A stretch of DNA of 64,000 bases, taken from Gaetbulibacter saemankumensis DSM 17032. GTDB lineage: Bacteria > Bacteroidota > Bacteroidia > Flavobacteriales > Flavobacteriaceae. Positions within the stretch are counted from its first letter, which is position 1. The number at the start of each line of letters is the position of its first letter. Positions 33,500 through 41,592 of the stretch are shown piece after piece. A program made the position numbers and the translations under genes. The stretch spans positions 372,001 to 436,000 of the forward strand of contig NZ_AUDV01000006.1 in NCBI RefSeq assembly GCF_000425645.1, given 5' to 3'. The notes under the pieces are model-generated. The model was not told the DNA's origin. It saw only the letters and a program-made list of their open reading frames with translations, and ran no database searches.

Positions 33500-36400
33500 T
33501 TAAAATGATGCATTTATACTGAATGACACGGTGCGAGCAAACGGATATTCAATACCGCGTTCTGCATCCACTGTTGAAATTCTAAAAATATCATTCATAT
33601 AGGCTGTAAATCGTAAACTTTGTAAACCTAAGGCGGCTACCCATGATTGCGAGGTTACTCTGTAACCTACATTAATAGACTCCCCTATTAATACATTTTC
33701 ATCTTCCACAAATCTTGATGATATTGGCGTGGTATCTAATAACGAAATGGCTTTAAATCTTGATTGATCGCCTGGTAGCTGCCATCTGTCGTACAAGGCT
33801 CTTTTGTCTTGATTAAAATTAATATCAGCTCTGGATATATTTTCTACCTTATCGTAAAGTGCCGAATTAAATATTTGTCCTCCAAATCGATATCTCACAT
33901 TTAAACCTATATTAAAGGCTTTATAATTGAAAGATGTGCTTAAAACTCCTTCCATGGTTGGACGTAAATTACCCACAACAACCTCATCATCGTAATCGTA
34001 ATCGAATGTTGTTTGCCCATTGTGTTTTAAAAACACTTCCTGACCCGTAGCCGGATCGATTCCTAAGGATGGTACTGCCCAAATATCGTCTGGACTAGCG
34101 CCATCTCTAAAACGTCTTAAAGAGTTACTATCAATGGCATCTTCATCTAAGTTTTGTAATTTGTTTCCAAACCCACCGTACTCTTGGTTCACAACTGAAG
34201 TTGTAGCTCCAACACGCCAAATAATGCGATCTTTGCGGTTATTTATAACATTATAATTAACAATAGCTTCAAACCCATCCACCTGAAGATATCCCACATT
34301 TAATGGGTAAGCAACCAGTCCGGTTGACGACACTAAATTAACTGGCACCACTAAAGGGTCTGTTTTCTTTCTATAAATATTGAACTGCGCATCTAATCTA
34401 TTATTAAAAAATGCCATATCTAAACCTAAGTTCATATCAAAAGTTCGTTGCCATTCTAAATCAGGATTAGCAAAACTTGATAATCCAACACCTGAACCAA
34501 AATAGTTAATCAAATCTCTATAATCATACACGGAGATTGAAGCAATACTTCCTAAATTCTGATTACCGGTATATCCCAAAGTTTGTCTAATTCTTAATAA
34601 ATTCACAACTTCTTTATTGAAATTAAATTCGTTGTGAATGTTCCATCCTAAACCAGCCGACCAGAATGGTGAATATTTTTCATTTGATCCAAAGGCTGTA
34701 GAACCGTCTAACCTGTAATTTAAGTCTAAAAGATATCGGTTATCATAAGCGTAGTTCGCAGAAGCCATAACATTATTTCTTCTGAATTTTCTAATGTCAT
34801 AACCTGGACTTTCAAAACGGTCATAGCTAAATGCGAAGGCTGGATTCCCATTGGCTCCATAAGGAAAGCCTACAGCCTTAGTTGTATATGCTTCGTTATT
34901 TTGTTCTTCAATTTCTGCTCTTAAGTTTCCATTCACCATATGTTTCCCAGCAAACACATTATTGTAAACCAACATAAGATTACCACGGTAACTAAAATTA
35001 TCTATTTGTGTATTGGTATATTCTCCACGCTCGAAAAACGCACTATCATCAAATTCCGTTTCTTCAGGTGAAAGGAAAATCTTCTGTTTTGAACTTGTTT
35101 TTCTAAGCTGTAAACCTCCTTCTAATCTTAAGTTTTTATTAAACTTCCAGATGGCCCCTAAATTATTTTGAATATTAAACCCTACCGTATTGTCTATATT
35201 ATTTAATGTTGAACTATATAACGGATTTGAAACCTGAACATTACCAGGAGGCGTATTGACAACATAGTCTAAATATCTCGTAATTTCTCCAAAGGCATTT
35301 CTTTTAGTATAGTAAGGATTAGCCTGTGCAAATTTTTCAAAAGAACCATAAGGTGACTCGTCGGCATCATAACCATTTACATACAATCTGTTTGTGATAT
35401 TAATTTTACCCTTTCTATAGGTTAAATCGATATTTCCTCCCCAGGTTTTTCTACCTGAACCTTTCATAACTCCTTTACCATCTTTGTAATTAACACCTGC
35501 AGCTATACGAAGTGCTTCACTACCGCCATCTACATAAACGGAATGACGTTGTGAAAAGGCCGTACGTGTTGGTTCGCTTAACCAGTATGTATTTACACCT
35601 CGACGAACATCTGCTAATTTTAAATTGTATAAACTATCTAAAACTGCTTGACCTCTAGGATCCGTTGAGCCTGCTGACCAACGTCCTGATAGACGTTCAA
35701 ACTCTAACTTCTCAGAAGCATTCATTAGGTTATAATCGGTAAGATCTGGCATATCAACATTAAAGTCCCCTGTATAAGTCACTCTAAATTTACCCTCTAC
35801 AGGTTTTTTAGTTTCAACTACAACAACACCATTAGCTGCTTTAGATCCGTATAATGCTGTTGAAGCAGCGTCTTTTAAAATGGTTATAGATGCCACACGA
35901 TTCATATCAAGATCTACAATGGTTCTTAAATCGGTTTCGAAGCCGTCTAAAATAAATAACGGGCTATTAGGATCGGCACCAAACTCATCTCGTAATGCTT
36001 CTGTAGACACGCTCGTTTTTCCACGAACTTCAATATTTGGAAGTACATTCGGATTAGAACCTTGCAAATTATTTTCTAATACAATGAACGATGGATCTAA
36101 AGTTTTAATGCTTTGAATAACATTTAGGTTTCCAATTTCCTTTATTTCGTCTCCAGAAATTGTATTCACCGCTCCCGTAAAAGTTTCTTTATTACGTTGC
36201 ACAATTCCTGTTACAACGACCTCATCTAACTGAGACACATCAGATTTCATTTTAACATTAATATTGGTCTGATCGCCAACTGTAATTTCTTGTGTTTGAA
36301 AACCGATATAACTAAATACCAATACGCTATCGCTGTTAGTTTGTATTTTATATTGGCCATCGAAATTGGTAGTTGTACCTGTACGCTCTCCTTTGATTAA

Positions 36401-36862
36401 AACAGTCACACCGGGTAAAGGCATACCTGCCTCATCATAAACTAACCCGCTAACCGTGGTAGTTTGAAATCCGCTGATGACAAATGGTACAATTAAAAAC
36501 AGACCATCACCCTTGTCTTCAACCGTGTAATTTCCACCAACAAGCGTAGATATGGCTTCGACTAAATTGGTTTTATAAAACTGAACATTGACTATGCGGT
36601 TAACATCCAATTCTTCATCACTATAAAAAAATTCTACATCGGAAATATCTCTAATTTCCTTAAGTGCCCTTTCCAACTTTACATTACCCAGGCTTAAAGT
36701 AATTTCTTTTAAACTATTCTTACTGTTTTGCGAAGATGCAAAAACGGTAACATTTAAAAACAAGATGCAAAATAAATAAAGCGATCGCTTCATATACAAG
36801 ATAATTTGTTGTTTGTTCCTCTCGAGAAATCCAGAGAATTTCTCATGATGATTTTTTTTCAT
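33500..36862 (-). CDS. SusC/RagA TonB-dependent transporter with STN signalling domain
   Basis: This 1120-residue outer membrane transporter has, in order, a signal region, an STN (secretin/TonB N-terminal) domain (about 52-105, ITLSLGNVKLERALKEIRDI), a carboxypeptidase-like domain (about 135-210, VSGLVYDEAGMPLPGVTVLI), a TonB-box-like LDEVVVTG (about 213), a plug and a barrel ending in VSFSINASF. The STN domain contacts a FecR anti-sigma factor in surface signalling systems, and such a factor is encoded directly upstream. The start is uncertain: an ATG at 36793 (MKRSLYLFCIL) would start at the signal peptide, while the called start adds 23 basic residues. Confidence 0.94.
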   Translation of the reverse strand: MKKNHHEKFSGFLERNKQQIILYMKRSLYLFCILFLNVTVFASSQNSKNSLKEITLSLGNVKLERALKEIRDISDVEFFYSDEELDVNRIVNVQFYKTNLVEAISTLVGGNYTVEDKGDGLFLIVPFVISGFQTTTVSGLVYDEAGMPLPGVTVLIKGERTGTTTNFDGQYKIQTNSDSVLVFSYIGFQTQEITVGDQTNINVKMKSDVSQLDEVVVTGIVQRNKETFTGAVNTISGDEIKEIGNLNVIQSIKTLDPSFIVLENNLQGSNPNVLPNIEVRGKTSVSTEALRDEFGADPNSPLFILDGFETDLRTIVDLDMNRVASITILKDAASTALYGSKAANGVVVVETKKPVEGKFRVTYTGDFNVDMPDLTDYNLMNASEKLEFERLSGRWSAGSTDPRGQAVLDSLYNLKLADVRRGVNTYWLSEPTRTAFSQRHSVYVDGGSEALRIAAGVNYKDGKGVMKGSGRKTWGGNIDLTYRKGKINITNRLYVNGYDADESPYGSFEKFAQANPYYTKRNAFGEITRYLDYVVNTPPGNVQVSNPLYSSTLNNIDNTVGFNIQNNLGAIWKFNKNLRLEGGLQLRKTSSKQKIFLSPEETEFDDSAFFERGEYTNTQIDNFSYRGNLMLVYNNVFAGKHMVNGNLRAEIEEQNNEAYTTKAVGFPYGANGNPAFAFSYDRFESPGYDIRKFRRNNVMASANYAYDNRYLLDLNYRLDGSTAFGSNEKYSPFWSAGLGWNIHNEFNFNKEVVNLLRIRQTLGYTGNQNLGSIASISVYDYRDLINYFGSGVGLSSFANPDLEWQRTFDMNLGLDMAFFNNRLDAQFNIYRKKTDPLVVPVNLVSSTGLVAYPLNVGYLQVDGFEAIVNYNVINNRKDRIIWRVGATTSVVNQEYGGFGNKLQNLDEDAIDSNSLRRFRDGASPDDIWAVPSLGIDPATGQEVFLKHNGQTTFDYDYDDEVVVGNLRPTMEGVLSTSFNYKAFNIGLNVRYRFGGQIFNSALYDKVENISRADINFNQDKRALYDRWQLPGDQSRFKAISLLDTTPISSRFVEDENVLIGESINVGYRVTSQSWVAALGLQSLRFTAYMNDIFRISTVDAERGIEYPFARTVSFSINASF

Positions 36863-36916
36863 ACATTTACATGTTTAGTTAATTATTGATTAAGTGGTAG
36901 TTAATTAACAGTATAC

Positions 36917-36946
36917 AACCGGTTAGTGGGCCAACACGAACCGGTT
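36917..36946. other. Hairpin between the FecR and SusC genes
   Basis: The self-complementary octamer AACCGGTT occurs at 36917-36924 and 36939-36946 and can pair across 14 bases. Rightward it has a T run. Leftward, the direction of the operon, it has none, so it is more likely a processing or attenuating structure than a strong terminator for fecR. Confidence 0.5.
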
Positions 36947-36949
36947 TTT

Positions 36950-38161
36950 TTACTGCTTTATTTTTGATATTGTTATTTCATATCTTCCAGAATTATTCTT
37001 TGATGCCATATAAGAGATTCTTGATGTTTTACTAATGATATCCAATAAATATGTTATAGGTTTATCTTTACTAACAACCCCGGTAAATCTTGTCTTTTTT
37101 ATAGATTCATCTTCAAATTTCACATCGGTACCGTACCATCTAGCCATCTTTTTTAAAATATTTTCAAGTGGTTCTTGTTCGAAATAAAAACGACCGTCTT
37201 TCCATAGTGTATAATTTCTGGTATTTACAGTATTAACTTTCAAGGTATTATTTCCTATAACTTGTAAATACCCTCTTTCTCCAGGAGTTAAAATCACATC
37301 CGTATTTTGATTAGATGACAGTTTCACTTTACCTTCTACCAATGTGGTAGAAAAATAAACATCATCTGTATACGCACTCACATTAAATTCTGTACCCAAT
37401 ACCGTGACATCCTGATGTTCCGTCTTTACTACAAATTGCTTATCACTTTTGGTTACATCAAAATAGGCCTCACCAGTAAGTTCGACAACACGCTGACTTC
37501 CTGTAAATACCTCAGGATATTTAATCGAGGAATTAGAATTCAACCAAACTTTGGTTCCATCAGATAACTCTACCGTATAAATACCGCCAGTTGGCACATA
37601 AAGTGTATTATATGCTATCTCACCAGCATTTGTATCTGCTGTTGGTCTGTATTTTAAAAGATTATTTAGATTATTAATTTCGGCCGCTCCTGACAATTGT
37701 ATTTGTTTATTTATTGAAGCTTCTAGATTTATTTCAACGCCATTTGCCAGAATTAAAGTTGCCTTTTCATAACCAGGTTTTATCTCCTTTAATGTTTGCT
37801 GAGAAATAATTTGTTGTTGAGTTTGTATATAGTTATGCCATTTAATACCAGCTGTCACAAATAAACATAATACCGCTGCGGCGCCAATAGTTCGTTGTAG
37901 CAATCTACGCATGCGCTTACGCTTTTTTAATGCTATTTTTAATTGCACATTATTATAAGCGTCTTGACTATTCAATGCAGAAAGAAACTCTTGCTTAGTT
38001 TGCAGGTTTTCCACATTAACTATACGATTATATAATTCTTTGTTTCCCTTTTGTTTTAGCCAGTCATTTAACTGAGTATTTTCCTCGGTATTTAAGTCCT
38101 CTAAAACCGATTTAGTGATTAATTTGGCTATGAGATAATTGGAATACTTCTTTTCAATCAT
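36950..38161 (-). CDS. FecR family anti-sigma factor
   Basis: This 403-residue inner membrane protein has a cytoplasmic sigma-binding part (1-85), one transmembrane helix (about 87-105, TIGAAAVLCLFVTAGIKW), a periplasmic FecR domain (YTVELSDGTKVWLNSNSSIK ... VLGTEFNVSAY) and a C-terminal DUF4974 domain (LENILKKMARWYGTDVKFED). It passes the signal from the STN domain of the transporter to the sigma factor encoded upstream. The gap to the sigma gene is 84 bases. Confidence 0.93.
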   Translation of the reverse strand: MIEKKYSNYLIAKLITKSVLEDLNTEENTQLNDWLKQKGNKELYNRIVNVENLQTKQEFLSALNSQDAYNNVQLKIALKKRKRMRRLLQRTIGAAAVLCLFVTAGIKWHNYIQTQQQIISQQTLKEIKPGYEKATLILANGVEINLEASINKQIQLSGAAEINNLNNLLKYRPTADTNAGEIAYNTLYVPTGGIYTVELSDGTKVWLNSNSSIKYPEVFTGSQRVVELTGEAYFDVTKSDKQFVVKTEHQDVTVLGTEFNVSAYTDDVYFSTTLVEGKVKLSSNQNTDVILTPGERGYLQVIGNNTLKVNTVNTRNYTLWKDGRFYFEQEPLENILKKMARWYGTDVKFEDESIKKTRFTGVVSKDKPITYLLDIISKTSRISYMASKNNSGRYEITISKIKQ

Positions 38162-38245
38162 ATATCATCAAACCTTTAAAAGGTTGTTAATTTTTTGTTA
38201 TATAATGTTAAGAGTATATTAATTGAAAAATGGGTGGAAAAAAAA

Positions 38246-38758
38246 TCAAAAAATTTGATTCTTTATTAAAAAAGTCAGATAAGCCAATAAAATTGGTTGA
38301 TCTTTTAACTGTATTTTTAATAATTCAATAGCGCGAGCGCGCTGAGATTTAACAGTATTTACCGAAATATTCATGTCTTCGGCAATCTCTTTATATTTCA
38401 GCCCCTTTAAACACGATAACTCAAAAACGCGTCTACATTTTATTGGTAGAGTCTCTAATGCAGAAAGCAAAATGGTTTGTACTTCTTCTTCTATAATATT
38501 TTCATTGTCGGAATCACTAAAATAATCATGACGATCAGACTCTAAATAAATAACTTTCTCCGCTGCTTTAAGGTGTTTAAAAGCCTTATTTCTTACAATA
38601 GTATACAAATAAGACTTGATGTTATCTATATGATTAAGATCGCGTTTCCGTTCCCATAAATAGAGCAAAGCTTCGCCTACAATTTCATCGGCAATGAATT
38701 TATCTTGAACATATTTCATACAGAAAGACATGAGTCTTGGATACATCATGTAAAACAA
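38246..38758 (-). CDS. ECF RNA polymerase sigma factor of the FecR-SusC locus
   Basis: This sigma-70 factor of the Bacteroides-expanded ECF type has region 2 (YPRLMSFCMKYVQDKFIADE, IVGEALLYLWERK, SYLYTIVRNKAFKHL) and region 4 (LPIKCRRVFELSCLKGLKYK, then the helix-turn-helix IAEDMNISVNTVKSQRARA). It should be held by the FecR protein and released when SusC binds substrate. The start given is a TTG; it cuts off residues that belong to region 2. The frame is open upstream to a TGA and reads IKEKKQIEINSESYKDLFYM, which looks like a normal N-terminus but offers only ATT (38806) or ATA as start codon. See the finding. Confidence 0.85.
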   Translation of the reverse strand: MFYMMYPRLMSFCMKYVQDKFIADEIVGEALLYLWERKRDLNHIDNIKSYLYTIVRNKAFKHLKAAEKVIYLESDRHDYFSDSDNENIIEEEVQTILLSALETLPIKCRRVFELSCLKGLKYKEIAEDMNISVNTVKSQRARAIELLKIQLKDQPILLAYLTFLIKNQIF

Positions 38759-38810
38759 GTCTTTATAAGACTCAGAATTAATCTCTATCTGCTTTTTTTC
38801 TTTAATTGGA

Positions 38811-38843
38811 GGGCGTTTATTTATTCAGATTTAAATAACGCCC
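38811..38843. promoter_or_regulatory. Inverted repeat before the ECF sigma gene
   Basis: GGGCGTTTATTTA (38811-38823) faces TAAATAACGCCC (38832-38843) with one unpaired base and an 8-base loop. It ends five bases before the ATT candidate start of the sigma gene. It could be an operator or a structure controlling translation. Confidence 0.5.
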
Positions 38844-38851
38844 ATAATAAT

Positions 38852-38881
38852 AAAAAAAGCAAGCTAATGCTTGCTTTTTTA
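38852..38881 (-). terminator. Terminator after tRNA-Arg
   Basis: Perfect 12-bp arms AAAAAAGCAAGC (38853-38864) and GCTTGCTTTTTT (38869-38880) just past the 3' end of the tRNA. T runs lie on both sides. Confidence 0.85.
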
Positions 38882-38887
38882 TTAAAG

Positions 38888-38961
38888 TGACCACGGAGGG
38901 ATTCAAACCCCCGACCGCTGGAGCCGAAATCCAGTGCTCTATTCAGCTGAGCTACGTGGCC
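38888..38961 (-). tRNA. tRNA-Arg(TCG)
   Basis: The minus strand gives a 74-base cloverleaf. Acceptor GGCCACG pairs with CGTGGTC (one G-T), discriminator A; the D arm holds AGCTCAGC...GAGC; the anticodon stem CTGGA/TCCAG encloses TTTCGGC with anticodon TCG, reading CGA codons; the T arm is GGGGG TTTGAAT CCCTC with one mismatch-type pair. The CCA end is not encoded. It lies between a yqeY-type gene and the sigma gene. Confidence 0.93.
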
Positions 38962-38982
38962 GTTAACAATGTATAATATATA

Positions 38983-39432
38983 TTATCCTAATTTTTGCTT
39001 TACGATAGTAGAAATAGTTTTTCCATCAGCCTTTCCGGCAAGTTCCTTCGATAGAATCCCCATTACTTTACCCATATCTTTCATACCTTCAGCTCCTAAT
39101 GTCTCAATAGCTGCAAGAACCACCTTCTCAATCTCTTCTTCCGAAAGTGCCTCAGGTAAAAACTGTGCAATTATATCTGCTTCTGCCGTTTCGGGAGCAG
39201 CCAGGTCCTCTCTTCCTTGTTCCAAATAAATACTAGCACTATCGCGACGTTGTTTTACTTGTTTTTGAAGTATTTTTATTTCTTGTTCTTCTGTTAATTC
39301 CTCTTTAGAGCCTGTTTCTGTTTGCGCTAATAAAATAGCTGATTTTACTGCACGCAAAGCTGTTAAAGCTGTTTGATCTTTAGCTTTCATTGCTTCTTTC
39401 AAAGCCGTCATGATATCTTCTTGTAAACTCAT
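38983..39432 (-). CDS. yqeY: GatB/YqeY domain protein
   Basis: This 149-residue protein matches the YqeY family (MTALKEAMKAKDQTALTALR, residues 8-27; KQRRDSASIYLEQGREDLA; AEADIIAQFLPEALSEEEIE; GKVMGILSKELAGKADG). The domain is shared with the tail of the GatB amidotransferase, where it binds tRNA; the role of the free protein is not established. In flavobacteria it commonly follows ftsZ. Here a terminator separates the two. The tRNA-Arg gene lies 21 bases downstream. Confidence 0.93.
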   Translation of the reverse strand: MSLQEDIMTALKEAMKAKDQTALTALRAVKSAILLAQTETGSKEELTEEQEIKILQKQVKQRRDSASIYLEQGREDLAAPETAEADIIAQFLPEALSEEEIEKVVLAAIETLGAEGMKDMGKVMGILSKELAGKADGKTISTIVKQKLG

Positions 39433-39496
39433 TGGAATATTTTATTTGACTGCGAAGATAAAAAAAACTTTAGTAGAATTATAGGCTGTTAGCTAA

Positions 39497-39534
39497 TAAA
39501 AAACCCGAAAAGCTGAGGGAAACTTTTCGGGCTC
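39497..39534 (-). terminator. Terminator of the dcw cluster after ftsZ
   Basis: Arms CCCGAAAAG (39504-39512) and CTTTTCGGG (39523-39531); leftward it is followed by TTTTTTATT. It ends the long leftward division operon. Confidence 0.88.
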
Positions 39535-39562
39535 ATAACTAAGTAAGGCCAGTAATATTATT

Positions 39563-41530
39563 TTAATCTACATTATCGTGTAAAAACGAGTTATTACTTC
39601 TTAATTGAATATCATCATTATCGTCAAGACCAATACTGGTTCTAGACATATCGGTTTCTGAAGAGTGCTTTGCTGCATCTAAATTCACGCCCTGACGTTT
39701 ATAAGCTGGTACTTTTTCTATATCGTCAATTTTTGCATTATTGAACTTATAATTAAAGTCTTTCATCTTACGACGTCGTTCTTCTGCACGTTCCTTTAGC
39801 ATTGCTGAAATAGGACTGTTCATAGGATCAACTTCCTCCTCGGTTGTTTCCGTTACTGCTTCCTTTATTACTTTCTTTTCGAAAACCACATCTTCTTCCT
39901 CAACCCTTTCCTGCTTAGAGTTATTGGTCTTTTTTGATTCCGATTCGTAATAATCTTCTAAAGCATATCGAACATCTCCTTTTTCGTTAGATTCTGTTAC
40001 AGGAATAAGCTCTACGTAATCGTTAACAGCAATATCCTTTACATTTTCATCTAAACTAAAAGTAACTCGCTCCTTACGATTTTCTGGAGTTTCATTCTTT
40101 TCTTCCTTAGGAGAAAGCGGCATGTCGAATGTTAAAGTGAATTGCTGTTCATCCTCAACTTCAGTTTCTTCAATGTCCGACATTCTTGTAACAGGTTTAA
40201 TTACAAAATCTTCTTCTTCCTGAAAATGAGCTTTCACCTCTTCGTATTCTACTTCAATATTTTTAATAGTATTTGAAGTTGGAACAAACCCTGTATCAGC
40301 CTTTGGTTTTATCTCTTGCTTATTCTCTACAGGTTTCACTTCTTTACGTTCGAAAACCACATCTTCATGATCATCGATATCTAAATCTAAAGTATGACGA
40401 ACTATTTTTGGTTCCTTTTTTTCTTTCTTTAATTCAATTACCGGCTTAATAATTACAGGCTCTGTTTCCTTTTTAATCATTTCTACCTCTTCACTAAGCG
40501 AATGCACCACTTTTTTTGTTTCGGTATTTGAAATTTCGTCTTGTTGCTCAATATTGAAACCCGTAGCAATAATGGTTACAGCAATAGATTCTTCTAAGGA
40601 TTCATCTTCACCGACACCCATGATAATATTAGCACCATGACCGGCTTCGTTTTGAATATGATCGTTGATTTCACCAATTTCATCAATAGTAATTTCTTGA
40701 ACCCCTGAAACTATAAGCAGCAATACATTTTTAGCTCCAGTAATTTTATTATCATTTAACAACGGCGAATCTAAAGCCTTGGTAATGGCTTCCTGTGCTC
40801 TGTTTTGACCTGATGCTAATGCCGACCCCATAATAGCTGTTCCACTATTACTCAATACCGTTTTAGCATCACGTAAATCGATGTTTTGAGTGTAATGGTG
40901 TGTAATAACTTCGGCTATACCACGAGCAGCTGTGGATAACACTTCGTCGGCCTTAGAGAACCCGGCTTTAAAGCCCAGATTACCATAAACCTCACGTAGT
41001 TTGTTATTATTAATCACGATTAATGAATCGACTACATCTCTTAGTTTTTCAATCCCTTTTTGAGCTTGTTCAAGACGCATTTTACCCTCGAACTGAAAAG
41101 GCATCGTAACAATACCAACCGTTAAAATATCTAAATCTCGAGCCATTCTTGCAATAATAGGCGCAGCACCTGTACCGGTTCCTCCTCCCATTCCTGCTGT
41201 AATGAACACCATTTTAGTATTGGTATCTAACATCGTTGAGATATCTTCAAAACTTTCTACAGCAGATTGCTCACCTACGGCTGGGTTAGCTCCTGCCCCT
41301 AATCCTTCTGTTAGGTTAATTCCTAACTGAATTTTATTAGGCACACCGCTGTTTTGAAGTGCTTGGGCATCGGTATTACAGATATAAAAATCGACACCAT
41401 TAATTCCTTGTTGGAACATGTGATTGATAGCATTGCTACCGCCACCGCCAACACCAATAACTTTAATTACATTCGATTTGTTTTTTGGTAAATCAAATGC
41501 GATGCTTTCGAATTCTTTTTTGCTGCTCAT
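39563..41530 (-). CDS. ftsZ: Cell division GTPase FtsZ with very long acidic tail
   Basis: This 655-residue tubulin homologue polymerises into the division ring. The GTPase core covers about residues 15-330, with VIGVGGGGSNAINHM (25-39), the tubulin signature GGGTGTGAAP (115-124) and the synergy loop VQEITIDEIGEIND (277-290). Escherichia coli FtsZ has 383 residues; the excess here is a tail of about 325 residues rich in Glu, Lys, Asp and Val. A peptide EKVPAYKRQ (about 605-613) looks like the conserved binding site for FtsA, unusually followed by 42 further residues. It is the last gene of the cluster. Confidence 0.97.
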   Translation of the reverse strand: MSSKKEFESIAFDLPKNKSNVIKVIGVGGGGSNAINHMFQQGINGVDFYICNTDAQALQNSGVPNKIQLGINLTEGLGAGANPAVGEQSAVESFEDISTMLDTNTKMVFITAGMGGGTGTGAAPIIARMARDLDILTVGIVTMPFQFEGKMRLEQAQKGIEKLRDVVDSLIVINNNKLREVYGNLGFKAGFSKADEVLSTAARGIAEVITHHYTQNIDLRDAKTVLSNSGTAIMGSALASGQNRAQEAITKALDSPLLNDNKITGAKNVLLLIVSGVQEITIDEIGEINDHIQNEAGHGANIIMGVGEDESLEESIAVTIIATGFNIEQQDEISNTETKKVVHSLSEEVEMIKKETEPVIIKPVIELKKEKKEPKIVRHTLDLDIDDHEDVVFERKEVKPVENKQEIKPKADTGFVPTSNTIKNIEVEYEEVKAHFQEEEDFVIKPVTRMSDIEETEVEDEQQFTLTFDMPLSPKEEKNETPENRKERVTFSLDENVKDIAVNDYVELIPVTESNEKGDVRYALEDYYESESKKTNNSKQERVEEEDVVFEKKVIKEAVTETTEEEVDPMNSPISAMLKERAEERRRKMKDFNYKFNNAKIDDIEKVPAYKRQGVNLDAAKHSSETDMSRTSIGLDDNDDIQLRSNNSFLHDNVD

Positions 41531-41592
41531 AAATTCTGTTTTACTGGTATTCTACTTTTATTTTACTTTTATATTTCGTTAAATGATAATCA

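Noticed and set aside
33500-33515. Overlap of susD and susC genes
   Set aside because: It disappears when the internal, signal-peptide-matching start of SusD (33486) is used.
38888-38961. tRNA-Arg as an integration site for a mobile element
   Set aside because: No integrase, no repeated tRNA 3' end and no change of composition was seen nearby; the neighbouring SusCD locus shows no mobility genes.
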